Below, piece after piece: positions 38,625 to 48,428 of a stretch of 64,000 bases of DNA. Positions within the stretch are counted from its first letter, which is position 1, and every line of letters begins with the position of its first letter. Below the pieces are notes generated by a model. It worked only from the letters and a program-made list of their open reading frames with translations, did no database searches and was not told where the DNA came from. The stretch is from assembly GCA_023954475.1 (NCBI GenBank), contig JAMLHW010000016.1, positions 1 through 64,000 on the forward strand, given 5' to 3'. The position numbers were made by a program, and so were the translations under genes. Source of the stretch: Anaerolineae bacterium (GTDB taxonomy: Bacteria > Chloroflexota > Anaerolineae > Promineifilales > Promineifilaceae).

Positions 38625-41153
38625 TTATGTTGTTGCCGTATCCCTTTCAACATCAATATCTAAAAAGCGTTCCATCCAATTTGAACGCCAGAGAAAACGT
38701 TGCACAAAAACCCACAAGACAGTCAATATGGCGATTGTTATGTGGAAGGAAATCGGTAGTGGCAACAGTTGGAAAAATATCCGTAGCGCCGGGACTACCA
38801 ATACGATTACATAGCCAATATACAAGAGCACAGCACCGGCGACAACGAGCCAATTGCGACCTTCGTAATCCGATCCACCAGACCACCATTTTCCCGGCGG
38901 TGCAGCAAACAGCATGAGCGTAATGCCGGTAAATACAAAGAATGTGGTCAGTGCGGTTTGTGCAGAGAGCAGAATTGCAGCTTGATAGAATTCCTCGTCT
39001 GACAGTGTGCCGGAAGCAATCGACAAGGTTTTTTCCATCGTGGAGATCATCTCGGGGGTGATTGTAATGTTCACGAGGCCTTGTTCGACCAGAAAAAATG
39101 CGCCCATATAGACCAACAAGCCGAACAGGAACAGCATAAAGCTGGCTGGCAGTGTGAAATGCAGGATGTTGCGGCTCAATGTAGTGCGTTTGGCGGAGGC
39201 GATGGCGGTCAGACCGAGGATAAACGGCGGTGCGCCCCGTGCAAAGAACGAAAGCAGTGTGTTTTGTAATGCGGTGAAGGGAAAGCCGAGATTGAGTATG
39301 GTAACGCCTATGATGAGTAACAGCAGGGCGAAAACGGTGACCATAAACAGTTTGAGAATCGCTTGAATGCTGCTGACGATGCGTTGCCCTTCGCCAAGGG
39401 CGGCGGGCATGGCGCCGAAGGAGTCACCGAGCAGGATCATTGCCGCGACAGAACGTGTTGCGGTACTGCCGCTTTCCATGGCGATGCCCATGTTGGCTTT
39501 TTTGAGGGACAGGACATCGTTGACGCCGTCACCGATCATGGCGACGTATTCACCCTGGTTGCGCAGAGTGGTGACGAGGGCTTCTTTTTGTTCGGGTGTA
39601 ATTCGGCCGAAAACAGTCGCGTCCGCCGCCGTTTGTGCAAACTCAGCATCACCCATTTTTGCCAGGTCCGGGCCGGAAACCGCTTTGAGATCACCCGGCA
39701 ACCCCGCCTGACGTGCCAATGCAGCCACCGTTTGCGGATTGTCGCCCGAAATCACCTTCAGTTTGACATTGTTGTCAGTAAATGCGCTCAGCGTCTCCTG
39801 CAAATGGGGACGCAGTTCATCGCTGAAGCTGACAATCCCGAGCAAGGTCAACGGCGGCAAGACAGGGGCGTCGCCGTCGTGTAAAGTTGTCACGGTCGGA
39901 TTATGGGCAAAAACCAGCACGCGCAATCCCTGCTCTGACAAGGCCGCGACCTGGTGACGGGCATCGTCGGTCATCGTGAACTGCTGTTCCAACATTTCCA
40001 GCGCACCCATCACGAATGTGCCGCGCAAGGAGGGCTCGTCGAATGCGACTGCCGACCATTTGCGCGCCGACGAAAACGGCACTTCATCATGAATCGGCCG
40101 ATTTTGTCCCGCCAAGCCCTCAAGCAGTGCCTCGCTTGTTTTATTGGACGATGATGCACTCGCTGCAAAAGCGCCCAGATAGCGTTCCAGCGTGGCTTTG
40201 TCGATACCGATGGGATAGACATCATGATATTTGATTTTATTGGCAGTCAACGTGCCGGTCTTGTCGGTGCAAAGGACGGTGACATTGCTCAACGATTCGA
40301 TGGCGTTGAGTTGCTGCACCAGCCCACCTTTCTGGCCGATGCGCACAGCACCCCACGAGTAGTTCAGAATGATCAACGTCAACAAACCGGCCGATATAGA
40401 ACCGGTGATGACCGCCATGATTTGCAGCCAGGCACTGAACGGCAGATCGAGGACAAACAGGCCGAGGACGGCCAAAATGCCAAAAAATACGACCAGCAGC
40501 AGCAGAATGCGCAAAATGCGGTTGACTTCGCGCTGTAGCGGCGTGTATTCGCTGGAAAATTCACGGGCGTTTTTCGTCAAGTTGTTGGCAAAGCTTTTTT
40601 CGCCGACGCCGGTCGCTTCGATTTGAGTCTGGCCGGTTACGATGAAGCTGCCGGAAAGAACATCGTCTTCGGCCGATTTCGGAATCAGGTCCGACTCACC
40701 GGTGAGTGCCGACTCATCCACTTCAATGCGACTGTCACCCAAAATCTTGCCGTCAACCGGAATTTGATCGCCGGCGCGGACAACGAGAATATCGCCTAAA
40801 ACCAGTTCAGACGGGTTGATCTGTGTTTCCTGCCCATCGCGCAACACCGTCACTTTGGCAATTGCTAACAGGGCGATTTCATCCAGTTTACGCTTCGAGC
40901 GCACTTCCTGGATGATGCCGACAGTCGAATTGAAAAGCACCAGCATAATCGTTGCAAACGCGCTGCGTCCGTCGCCGACAGCGAACATGGCCAGTCCGAT
41001 TGCATACAAGACGACGTTGACCGGATTGAATACGTTCTTGAGAACAATGTCTTTGTAGGTGCGGCTAGTAGCAAGTTTTACATCATTGCCTTGACCCTGC
41101 CGGCGTCGTTCTGCTACCTGTGCGCTGGTTAAACCCGTCAATGCCATACTCAA
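38625..41153 (-). CDS. P-type cation-transporting ATPase (CtpE-like)
   Basis: The 842-residue pump has the expected order: a cytoplasmic N-terminus, actuator motif DESALTGESDLIP, phosphorylation motif VTVLCTDKTGTLTANK, nucleotide-domain KWSAVAFDE, hinge MIGDGVNDVLSLKKANMGIAM, and a C-terminal block of about six membrane helices. General layout resembles mycobacterial CtpE, a calcium-type P-ATPase. The fourth helix reads ITGSISAGLLTLIILNYS, so the proline of the usual PEGL/PxxL ion-binding motif is absent. The ion is therefore uncertain. It is separate from the metal cluster at 53-61 kb. Confidence 0.85.
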   Translation of the reverse strand: MSMALTGLTSAQVAERRRQGQGNDVKLATSRTYKDIVLKNVFNPVNVVLYAIGLAMFAVGDGRSAFATIMLVLFNSTVGIIQEVRSKRKLDEIALLAIAKVTVLRDGQETQINPSELVLGDILVVRAGDQIPVDGKILGDSRIEVDESALTGESDLIPKSAEDDVLSGSFIVTGQTQIEATGVGEKSFANNLTKNAREFSSEYTPLQREVNRILRILLLLVVFFGILAVLGLFVLDLPFSAWLQIMAVITGSISAGLLTLIILNYSWGAVRIGQKGGLVQQLNAIESLSNVTVLCTDKTGTLTANKIKYHDVYPIGIDKATLERYLGAFAASASSSNKTSEALLEGLAGQNRPIHDEVPFSSARKWSAVAFDEPSLRGTFVMGALEMLEQQFTMTDDARHQVAALSEQGLRVLVFAHNPTVTTLHDGDAPVLPPLTLLGIVSFSDELRPHLQETLSAFTDNNVKLKVISGDNPQTVAALARQAGLPGDLKAVSGPDLAKMGDAEFAQTAADATVFGRITPEQKEALVTTLRNQGEYVAMIGDGVNDVLSLKKANMGIAMESGSTATRSVAAMILLGDSFGAMPAALGEGQRIVSSIQAILKLFMVTVFALLLLIIGVTILNLGFPFTALQNTLLSFFARGAPPFILGLTAIASAKRTTLSRNILHFTLPASFMLFLFGLLVYMGAFFLVEQGLVNITITPEMISTMEKTLSIASGTLSDEEFYQAAILLSAQTALTTFFVFTGITLMLFAAPPGKWWSGGSDYEGRNWLVVAGAVLLYIGYVIVLVVPALRIFFQLLPLPISFHITIAILTVLWVFVQRFLWRSNWMERFLDIDVERDTATT

Positions 41154-41242
41154 GTCCTTTGCCTTAATCGCTGCTTGTTCATCGACTCAATTATCTACAT
41201 TATTCGCAATTCATAAAGGGTTTAAGCTGGATGTTACGATAG

Positions 41243-41272
41243 AAAAAGAGGCGACCGATCGGGGTCGCCTCT
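41243..41272 (-). terminator. Rho-independent terminator of the sulfatase operon
   Basis: AGAGGCGACC (41247-41256) pairs with GGTCGCCTCT (41263-41272) as a 10-bp stem with a 6-base loop. On the minus strand it is followed by a T-run (A-run 41243-41247 on plus). It lies about 27 bases beyond the sulfatase stop codon. Confidence 0.85.
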
Positions 41273-41298
41273 ACAACAGAAAGCAGTACAAATGTCGA

Positions 41299-42825
41299 TT
41301 AATAGAGGCCACCATCTGTCGCGGCCTGCATCTTCTCCATCACGGAATCGAGATTGAACGACGCCGGTTTCTGACGGGATGGGAACTCTGCAAATGATTG
41401 AATCTGTTCAGCAGTCAGCGCCTGTGCGGCGTAAATAGCTGGAACATGATCAAGCACCCAATCCCAATACGTATTTGAGCTTTCATCTGCGCGCTCAAAC
41501 GGATCACGCCGTAAATTAAACAACTTCGGCAACCGCAAGGATACAAACGGCTCAGCCCAAACCATCATCCCCTTTGCGCGTTGCTCCATGAAGACGATTT
41601 TCCAATCGTTAATGCGAATTGCCGTTACCTGGCCATCATCATTGGTGTAGAAAAAGAAGCTACGCGGACTCTCGTCTGTTTCACCCATCAGGTAGGGCAG
41701 AATGTTGTAGCCATCAATGTGAACTTGGAACTCTTTGCCGTCTGCTTCGTGACCTTCAAGCAGTTTTTCCTTGACATTTGGTTCGCCGGCTGCCGCCAGA
41801 AGAGTTGGCAACCATTCTTGATGGGTGACGATCCCATTGAGCGTCTTGCCTGCCTCGAACTTGCCCGGCCAGCGCACAAAAGCCGGTACGCGATAGGCTC
41901 CTTCCCAGTTGGAGTTCTTCTCGCTGCGCCAAGGTGTAATGCCTGCATCGGGCCACGTATTATAGTGTGGACCATTGTCGGTCGAATATTGCACGATGGT
42001 GTCTCCGGTAATGCCGAGTTCATCCAGAAGGTCAAGTAATTTGCCGACGGCCTGGTCATGCAAAATCATGGCGTCGTTGTAGAAACCTTGTCCGCTCAGA
42101 CCTTCTGCTTCTTCGGGGATATGGGTGCGGAAATGCATGTGAGTCGAGTTCCACCAGACGAAGAATGGCTTGCCGTCGGCATGGGCCTGGCGAATGAATT
42201 CGATGCTGCGGTCGGTGACGTCGTCGTCAATTGTCTCCATCCGTTTTTTGGTAAGTGGGCCGGTGTCTTCGATGACCTGTTTACCGATTCGGCCGAAACG
42301 CGGGTCAATTGTAGGATTATCTACGTCTGATGCTTTAGAATGCATGACACCGCGCGGCCCAAAACGGGCACGAAACGCCGGATCCTTTGGATAATCCGGG
42401 TTTTCCGGCTCTTCTTCGGCGTTGAGGTGGTACAAATTGCCGTAGAATTCATCAAAGCCATGGACGGTCGGCAAGAATTTGTTAGCGTCGCCCAGATGGT
42501 TTTTACCGAATTGACCGGTCACGTAGCCGTGCGGCTTGAGCAACTCGGCAATCGTCGGATCTTCCGCTTGCAGCCCTAACTCAGCACCGGGCAAACCCAC
42601 CTTGGTTAGACCCGTGCGAATTGGGTTCTGGCCCGTGATAAAAGCGGCGCGGCCAGCCGTGCAGCTCTGCTGGGCGTAGTAGTCGGTGAACTCGATTCCT
42701 TCGCGGGCAATCCGGTCGATGTTGGGTGTGCGATAACCCATCGCACCGCGATTGTTGTGGCTGATGTTGTACCAGCCAATATCATCGCCCCAGATAATCA
42801 GAATGTTTGGTTTTCCGTTTGGCAT
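41299..42825 (-). CDS. Arylsulfatase (Cys-type, formylglycine-dependent)
   Basis: The 508-residue protein has PNILIIWGDDIGW with the metal Asp pair, then YYAQQSCTAGRAAFITG containing the C-x-A-x-R sulfatase signature whose Cys (about 54) would be converted to formylglycine. Further motifs are GKNHLGD, HMHFRTHIPEE, and STDNGPHYN with the Asp-Asn metal ligands. It should hydrolyse sulfate esters or a related phosphate/sulfate diester. No clear signal peptide is seen (MPNGKPNILI), so it may be cytoplasmic. The radical-SAM maturase gene lies just upstream on the same strand, 77 bases away, and would activate it without oxygen. Confidence 0.93.
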   Translation of the reverse strand: MPNGKPNILIIWGDDIGWYNISHNNRGAMGYRTPNIDRIAREGIEFTDYYAQQSCTAGRAAFITGQNPIRTGLTKVGLPGAELGLQAEDPTIAELLKPHGYVTGQFGKNHLGDANKFLPTVHGFDEFYGNLYHLNAEEEPENPDYPKDPAFRARFGPRGVMHSKASDVDNPTIDPRFGRIGKQVIEDTGPLTKKRMETIDDDVTDRSIEFIRQAHADGKPFFVWWNSTHMHFRTHIPEEAEGLSGQGFYNDAMILHDQAVGKLLDLLDELGITGDTIVQYSTDNGPHYNTWPDAGITPWRSEKNSNWEGAYRVPAFVRWPGKFEAGKTLNGIVTHQEWLPTLLAAAGEPNVKEKLLEGHEADGKEFQVHIDGYNILPYLMGETDESPRSFFFYTNDDGQVTAIRINDWKIVFMEQRAKGMMVWAEPFVSLRLPKLFNLRRDPFERADESSNTYWDWVLDHVPAIYAAQALTAEQIQSFAEFPSRQKPASFNLDSVMEKMQAATDGGLY

Positions 42826-42902
42826 GTTTTGACTCCTTGGTTTGTTTTACTTTGCAGATGCAGGTACTGGTGCGATCGTAATGGCCTACACGGGATTTGC
42901 CG

Positions 42903-44297
42903 CTACCGACCCATCACGTTTGAGCGTGTTTGAGGACTTGGCAATGGATTTAGTTTTGGTCTCGGTACAGGTCGACCGTGACATTGCTTAAATTTGCGTC
43001 CGCTACTGCATGGGCACGGGTCGTTACGACCTGCGTTGCTAAACACCTGTTTGCTAATCGCCATCACTTCTTTGGCTTCTCTGCCTCGTTGCAGCAGTCC
43101 CCCCATAAGCTTCATGTGGAAATCAATGTGGTGGAAGAATTGTTTGAACCCGGCGCACAGATAGTTGAGTCCCGGCTCGCCGTCAGGTGTATCAATGAAT
43201 CGGTTCTTGGGGCATTCGCCGTGACAGGCAAAGCGCACGGCACATTCCATACAATATTGCGGCAACGTGTCCAGTTTGTCCTGCCCGAACTTGACCTGCT
43301 GCGGTGATGCGACCAGTTCGATCATGTGGCTTTCTTTGATATTGCCGAGGAAGAAGTTGGGCTCGACGAAGTGATCGCAGGCGTAGAGATCGCCGTTGTG
43401 TTCAATAGCCAACCCTGTACCGCACGTTTGGTTGAAGACGCACATGCCGGAACTGCCCATGCCGAGCCAGTTGCGTAGCGCCGCTTCGAATGTTTGGACG
43501 AATATGGTGCCGACGTCGTTATTGACCCACTCGTCGAAAATGACGGAGAGGAATCGGCCGAATTGTTCCGCACCAACCGACCTGTCCGACACCTGCGACC
43601 CTTCTTGATACAGCGTCAACCCGTCGTCGTTGATGCGCTCCACGACCGGAATGAACTGCATCCACGTCGTGCCGACTTCATCGCGCAAGAAACGGTAGAC
43701 TTCGAGTGGATAGTCGGCATTGACTCGGTTAACCGTGGTCAACACGTTGTACTCCACACCGTGCTTTTGCAGCAGCCGCAGCCCGCGCATCACGTTTTTC
43801 AGCGTTGGCGCGCCACCTTTGTCCACGCGATAGATGTCGTGCAACTCAGCCGGGCCGTCGATACTAATGCCGATGAGGAAGTTGTGTTCTTTGTAGAACG
43901 CCGCCCATTCATCATTGAGCAGCGTGCCGTTGGTTTGCATCGTGTGCTCGAACGACATGCCCGGACGACGGTATTTCTCTGCCAGTTCCATCACGCGGCG
44001 GTAGAAGTCCAGCCCCATCAAAGTCGGCTCACCACCCTGCCAGGCAATCGTCACGTGGTCTGTTTGATGTCCCTCGATTAGTTGCTTGATGTACAGTTCA
44101 AGTACATCGTCTTGCATGCGGAATTTGCTGCCGGGATAAAATACCTCCTTGTCGAGAAAGAAACAGTAAGCACAGTCGAGATTGCAAATCGCACCCGTCG
44201 GTTTGGCTAAAATGTGGAACGCAGGCGGCGCGTTCCTGGGATAGGTCAAGGCAGCGTTCTGCACTGCGAATCCGTTGGCATTGTTGTTCATAAACAA
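42903..44297 (-). CDS. Anaerobic sulfatase maturase (radical SAM/SPASM) with SEC-C tail
   Basis: The 464-residue protein has the radical-SAM triad in GAICNLDCAYCFF (CxxxCxxC), the AWQGGEPTLMGLDFYR motif, and auxiliary-cluster cysteines of the SPASM domain in CVFNQTCGTG...YACDHF and QYCMECAVRFACHGECPKNR. It would oxidise the active-site Cys of the neighbouring sulfatase to formylglycine using S-adenosylmethionine. Residues after about 415 add an SEC-C zinc motif, GRNDPCPCSSGRKFKQCHG, best known from SecA and less usual in maturases. The ORF has several possible starts at the N-terminus (MFMNNN). Confidence 0.92.
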   Translation of the reverse strand: MFMNNNANGFAVQNAALTYPRNAPPAFHILAKPTGAICNLDCAYCFFLDKEVFYPGSKFRMQDDVLELYIKQLIEGHQTDHVTIAWQGGEPTLMGLDFYRRVMELAEKYRRPGMSFEHTMQTNGTLLNDEWAAFYKEHNFLIGISIDGPAELHDIYRVDKGGAPTLKNVMRGLRLLQKHGVEYNVLTTVNRVNADYPLEVYRFLRDEVGTTWMQFIPVVERINDDGLTLYQEGSQVSDRSVGAEQFGRFLSVIFDEWVNNDVGTIFVQTFEAALRNWLGMGSSGMCVFNQTCGTGLAIEHNGDLYACDHFVEPNFFLGNIKESHMIELVASPQQVKFGQDKLDTLPQYCMECAVRFACHGECPKNRFIDTPDGEPGLNYLCAGFKQFFHHIDFHMKLMGGLLQRGREAKEVMAISKQVFSNAGRNDPCPCSSGRKFKQCHGRPVPRPKLNPLPSPQTRSNVMGR

Positions 44298-44311
44298 GCG
44301 CTATCCTTCAC

Positions 44312-45226
44312 TCAAAAAACGCGTTTCCAATCTCTTTTCATACTGATTGTAGTCCAATTGCGTGCTTTTGCCGCTTGTTGCACTGCCTCGGCACTGGCAT
44401 CGTAGGCATATTCGCGCTCGGCGTCGTCGTGGCGTACGAGCAGATTGAGAAACGGCCGTTTGCCTGCGGCGGCAAATTCCATCATAGCCAGATCGCCGTT
44501 GCTGTTGCCGGCTGTCAAAATTGGCGGTCGGCCGACATGGAGTTGAATGTTGACTGGCTTGCCCGGACCGTCATTGAACGGCTCCACCAATCCAGCCTGA
44601 CGCACGAGGGTCGGTTTTCCGTCCTGTTGTTCCCAGGTTAGTTTCAGGTTTGATCCGATAACGTTTTCACGCGGTACATCATACAATGATTCGGAAACCA
44701 GGCGCACGTAATCCATGCCGCCACCAGAGCAGATGAAGACACGGAATTCGTATGCGCGCAGATAATCCATCAGCTCCACCATCGGCCGATAAATCAGCTC
44801 AGTATACAATCTATCAAAGCGCGGATGTTTTGCCGTACGGAGCCATTCGGCGGCGCGTGCTTCAAATTCGTCCTGTGTTTCGCCCGCCGCCGATTGGATC
44901 AACATGCCGACCAGTTCAGGTATCTTCTCGTTGGCCGTATACACGGATAGCCATTCCATATCACGCTCGTATGCGGCTTGATACGGTTGCTGCGCTCGCA
45001 ACATTGGATCGCGCTCGGCTTTTTCGGCCAGGAAATCGAGCGCGCCCTGGAATTGCACGTAGAGCGGTCGCTCGCACCACAACGTGCCGTCGTTGTCCAG
45101 GGTAGCGATGCGCTCTGCTGGTGGGACGAATTGAGGGCTATTTTCGGCCGAAACGGCCTCGACAAAACCCAGAATCGACTGCCTCGCGACGGTATTATGC
45201 CAGCTTGGAAGGGGTGCACTTTTCAT
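44312..45226 (-). CDS. HAD-superfamily hydrolase
   Basis: The 304-residue protein has HAD motif I IATLDNDGTLWCE with the nucleophile Asp, motif II FRVFICSGGGMD, and motif IV ILTAGNSNGDLAMMEFA. A helical cap domain of about 100 residues lies between motifs I and II (KAERDPMLRAQQPYQAAYERDM...). This fits phosphoserine-phosphatase-like HAD phosphatases acting on a small phosphoester. It is 14 bases upstream of the maturase start on the same strand, so it shares that transcript. Substrate unknown. Confidence 0.85.
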   Translation of the reverse strand: MKSAPLPSWHNTVARQSILGFVEAVSAENSPQFVPPAERIATLDNDGTLWCERPLYVQFQGALDFLAEKAERDPMLRAQQPYQAAYERDMEWLSVYTANEKIPELVGMLIQSAAGETQDEFEARAAEWLRTAKHPRFDRLYTELIYRPMVELMDYLRAYEFRVFICSGGGMDYVRLVSESLYDVPRENVIGSNLKLTWEQQDGKPTLVRQAGLVEPFNDGPGKPVNIQLHVGRPPILTAGNSNGDLAMMEFAAAGKRPFLNLLVRHDDAEREYAYDASAEAVQQAAKARNWTTISMKRDWKRVF

Positions 45227-45342
45227 AGTTCCATCCTTTCAATTCCTGTTGAACACCAGATTTTCGAGTCGTCGCCGCCCCAAAACACCATCTTTGTTGG
45301 ACAATACACGGTCGCGGTTGTCTATGCTTCACTCATTTTAAC

Positions 45343-46698
45343 TTATTGGCTGCCTTGCATCCCGGCGACCAAATTGTCCCAACCATCACCCAAATTCAAA
45401 TCGCGCTGCGGGAATGGGATCGTAATGTCATTTTCAGCGAATGTTTGCCATAGCATGTAGTACAAATCACTCTTAATCTTCACTGACAGCTCCGGCTGGT
45501 CTATGCTGACTAATAGATTGAAGTCGAGGCTTGATTCGCCGTAACCTTTGAAAACGAGTTGTGGTTCAGGGGTATGCAAAATTAGCGGATGATTGAGACT
45601 TGTCTCGACTGTGAGCTTGCGCACGATTTCCGGGTTACTGTGGTAGCTGACGCTTACCGGAACAATGACCTGTACCAGTCGCTCACTCTTCGTCAGGTTC
45701 TTGATCTGCTGCGTCGTAAACGCAGCATTGGGGATGATCACTTCTTCATTGGTGCGCGTTCGCACAACGGTTGCCCGTAGGCTGATTCGCTCGACCTGAC
45801 TGATACGACCGTCTAACTCGATTACATCTCCCGGGCGCAATGACTGCTCAAATAGCAGCACGATACCACTGACAAAATTCGCCACGATATCTTGGAGTCC
45901 GATACCAATGCCCACGGATAGACCACCGGCAACGATAGCGAGCGAGGTGAAATTTAGCCCGAGCAAACTCAATGAAACGATGATGCCAATCGCCAATATC
46001 GAATAGCGGGTCAGCGTTGCAACTGATTCGACCAGTCCGGACTCAATATTGAGTCTCTGAGGTAATGTGAGCTCCATGAGCTGCTCAATGAGCCAGGCCG
46101 TGATGATAAAAACATATAGTACGATGAGCGATAAAACCAGGTTAACGAAGGGGAACGCAAGCGTACCAATTGTGATCGAAAATTGAGCCAATGCCACAGT
46201 GCCCGGCCAAATAGCCAGAAATTGAATGAATAGCAGAAACAAGAAGATGGGTGTAACGATGCGATTACGGAACGGGCGCGCTTCAGAGTCAAATCGTACG
46301 CGCAGCAGCGTGACGATGATGCGGTACACTAACCAGATAATGATCCATGTGGTCAGATCTTCCAGCAGGCCTTTCGGATAACTCAATTGCTCAAAAACCC
46401 AGATTGCAATGTTGAGCAACACCAGTGCCAAGAGGGGCGTCACTATTTCGCGGAGTGATTCGCGATATAGCCGCATGAGCAGTGGAGGGTTGGCGGGTTC
46501 AACTACGTCAGATGATTGTCTGCGTGCTCTCCATTGTTGGGTTTGACGCGAGAAAAGCCAGGCAAAAAGAACGATTATGATGGCGATGATGATTTGACGC
46601 ACGACGACTGGCCTTGAAAGCATGCTCAGTAGAACGGCCGCCTGCTCACTTATTACATCAGCCAGACTTTCAGTCCGAACCAGGTTTTCAGAATCCAT
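45343..46698 (-). CDS. Mechanosensitive ion channel (MscS family)
   Basis: The 451-residue membrane protein has an N-terminal part with about five helices, then the MscS pore and beta domain: LVESVATLTRYSILAIGIIVSLSLLGLNFTS, the glycine/alanine-rich pore helix AIVAGGLSVGIGIGLQDIVANFVSGIVLLFEQ, RPGDVIELDGRISQVERISLRAT, and VIIPNAAFTTQQIKNLT. These are diagnostic. It releases solutes during osmotic downshock. The extra helices make it a YnaI/MscM-like longer member. It ends before the HAD gene and begins 54 bases after the binding-protein gene's stop. Confidence 0.92.
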   Translation of the reverse strand: MDSENLVRTESLADVISEQAAVLLSMLSRPVVVRQIIIAIIIVLFAWLFSRQTQQWRARRQSSDVVEPANPPLLMRLYRESLREIVTPLLALVLLNIAIWVFEQLSYPKGLLEDLTTWIIIWLVYRIIVTLLRVRFDSEARPFRNRIVTPIFLFLLFIQFLAIWPGTVALAQFSITIGTLAFPFVNLVLSLIVLYVFIITAWLIEQLMELTLPQRLNIESGLVESVATLTRYSILAIGIIVSLSLLGLNFTSLAIVAGGLSVGIGIGLQDIVANFVSGIVLLFEQSLRPGDVIELDGRISQVERISLRATVVRTRTNEEVIIPNAAFTTQQIKNLTKSERLVQVIVPVSVSYHSNPEIVRKLTVETSLNHPLILHTPEPQLVFKGYGESSLDFNLLVSIDQPELSVKIKSDLYYMLWQTFAENDITIPFPQRDLNLGDGWDNLVAGMQGSQ

Positions 46699-46752
46699 TA
46701 CTTACTCCGTACAAAATCACCCAACTCGCAAGCCAAGCCCAAAGCGCTGAAA

Positions 46753-48018
46753 TCACTCATCCACAAAACGACAGCCTTGAGGCAGAAGAACATCTTCAGC
46801 GGTGTAATTCATGATGCCGATGACTTCCAGACCAAAGCTGCATACCGCATCTGCGGGACTCGCCGTACCTGAAAGAACACTTGTGTATGCTCGATTGCCG
46901 GCGGCGAGAAAGGATTGTGCCGGAATCTCGTTGGGTAACACAACTGCTGTTCTTACTTGTCTTGCAAAGCCGTTAGGCACAGGGTAAATACGTGGATCGA
47001 CGTTTATCGTCGGATTCGCAGGAACCAGGTCGATGTCACGCAAAAAGCGAATGCCCTGCTGACGATTGGCCAGAAACATGGCCAATGCGGCGGCAGTGCG
47101 ATTTTGGTTCTCGGTGGAGTAGGCGTAGAGCATCATCGTTTCGGCCGAAAGTAACGGTCCAGAATCACCTGTGGGCCCGCCAGGCAGTGGCCTCACACCA
47201 TATTCAAAAGGCGTGTCTTCATCGATAAAATCTGGCATTTGTTTCTGCTTGTTCGGATCAGCGACGTAGTATGCGATTTCGCCGTTTATGAAGAGATCGA
47301 GTAACGACGGATCGTCAATGCTCAGAATGACTCCCGGTTCATTCTGAGCGTTGCTGAGCCAATTCAACCATTCTTCAAAGCCACTGCTCGCCAAAGTAAA
47401 GCGTCCTTCCGCATCGAATAACCCATCGCCAAATGCTTGTATGCCCCAGTATGCTTCCTCAAAGCGTGGTACCAATGCGACCCGATTGCCCGTGCTCGCC
47501 TCGGTCAATAAATCAGAGAGCGTGTTGGGCGGATTAGTGACCAGTTCTGTGTTGTAATACAGTGCGCGTGGTTCGAGAAAGATGGGCAGCCCGTACTGTT
47601 GATCTCGGTACGTGACAAGTGAACGATTGCTTGACGATGACAGGGTTTCGGCCGAAATATACGGTTCGATTGGCCTGATCAACCCGTCGTCAGCCAGCTC
47701 GCCAATCCAACTGTTCCGACCTAACAGAAGTCCCGGTCCGAGGCCGTTATACCCGGCGCGTTTGAAGTCTCCGAGAATCTGCTCACTGGGCAAATCGACG
47801 ACAATCACATCAACCTCAGGATTGATTTCCTCAAATTGGGCTATCGCTTCTTCTAGCACAGCAGCTTTTTCAGGCGGCCAACTGTGCCATAGTATGACAG
47901 AGCCACCCAGCGATTGGTCATCCTGATCTATTTGGCAGCCAGCCAATACAAGGAGAAGCAGTATTCCGAGAAGAAGCTGTTTTTTCGGGCACGTACGCCA
48001 GTTCGTGACAATTTCCAT
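46753..48018 (-). CDS. Extracellular solute-binding lipoprotein (sugar-type)
   Basis: The 421-residue protein has a lipoprotein signal (KKQLLLGILLLLVLAGCQ) and a bacterial solute-binding domain: VILWHSWPPEKAAVLEEAIAQFEEINPEVDV, GLPIFLEPRALYYNTELV, GIQAFGDGLFDAEGRF, and YGVRPLPGGPTGDSGPLLSAET. This is the family-1 fold used in carbohydrate importers. No permease or ATPase genes are adjacent, so it is an orphan component or has partners elsewhere. Two TTCGGCCGAA copies lie within the gene. Confidence 0.85.
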   Translation of the reverse strand: MEIVTNWRTCPKKQLLLGILLLLVLAGCQIDQDDQSLGGSVILWHSWPPEKAAVLEEAIAQFEEINPEVDVIVVDLPSEQILGDFKRAGYNGLGPGLLLGRNSWIGELADDGLIRPIEPYISAETLSSSSNRSLVTYRDQQYGLPIFLEPRALYYNTELVTNPPNTLSDLLTEASTGNRVALVPRFEEAYWGIQAFGDGLFDAEGRFTLASSGFEEWLNWLSNAQNEPGVILSIDDPSLLDLFINGEIAYYVADPNKQKQMPDFIDEDTPFEYGVRPLPGGPTGDSGPLLSAETMMLYAYSTENQNRTAAALAMFLANRQQGIRFLRDIDLVPANPTINVDPRIYPVPNGFARQVRTAVVLPNEIPAQSFLAAGNRAYTSVLSGTASPADAVCSFGLEVIGIMNYTAEDVLLPQGCRFVDE

Positions 48019-48428
48019 AGTAATTGACCAATTATAGCCTACACGTGCATGTCAAGGTCACTTTGTCTCGGACTTTTTCGGCCGAAATTGTCCCCTGCCT
48101 CGATTGTTGAAAGTGTTTATTCGGCAGGGATTAGACAGGTCATTAACATCTCCTAAAGACGGTCAGCAGCGAGAAACCAAATGCAGCGTTGGCGAACACT
48201 TTGTTGCGCACGGTATCGTGGTTGCCGCAGATTGAGTGTGGAGGACAGTTTGAACAAAAAAACCTCTCTAGCGAATAGAGAGGTTTTTCATCATTTCCGG
48301 ACGATGACAGAATTACTCTGTTATCATCCTGCGCAAGCGCTGAAATTGTAACTACCAAACCAGAAACCGGATCTTTTCCCGCAAATCACAAGCCGATTTC
48401 GGCCGAAATCCAGTTTCGTCAGCCAGCA
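48019..48428. other. 410-base intergenic region
   Basis: Contains two symmetrical TTCGGCCGAA copies (about 48076 and 48397) and the terminator listed separately. A 71-residue minus-strand frame (48143-48358) overlaps the terminator hairpin and was not accepted as a gene. No clear promoter of the binding-protein gene was identified. Confidence 0.5.
48255..48290 (-). terminator. Hairpin terminator of the acidic-protein gene
   Basis: AAACCTCTCTA and TAGAGAGGTTT form a perfect 11-bp stem with a GCGAA loop. On the minus strand a run of seven T follows. On the plus strand the following sequence is only T-rich. It lies about 140 bases beyond the stop codon of the minus-strand gene at 48429. Confidence 0.85.

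Noticed and set aside
48143-48358. 71-residue minus-strand frame
   Set aside because: It runs through the terminator hairpin, has no ribosome site and shows no protein pattern.
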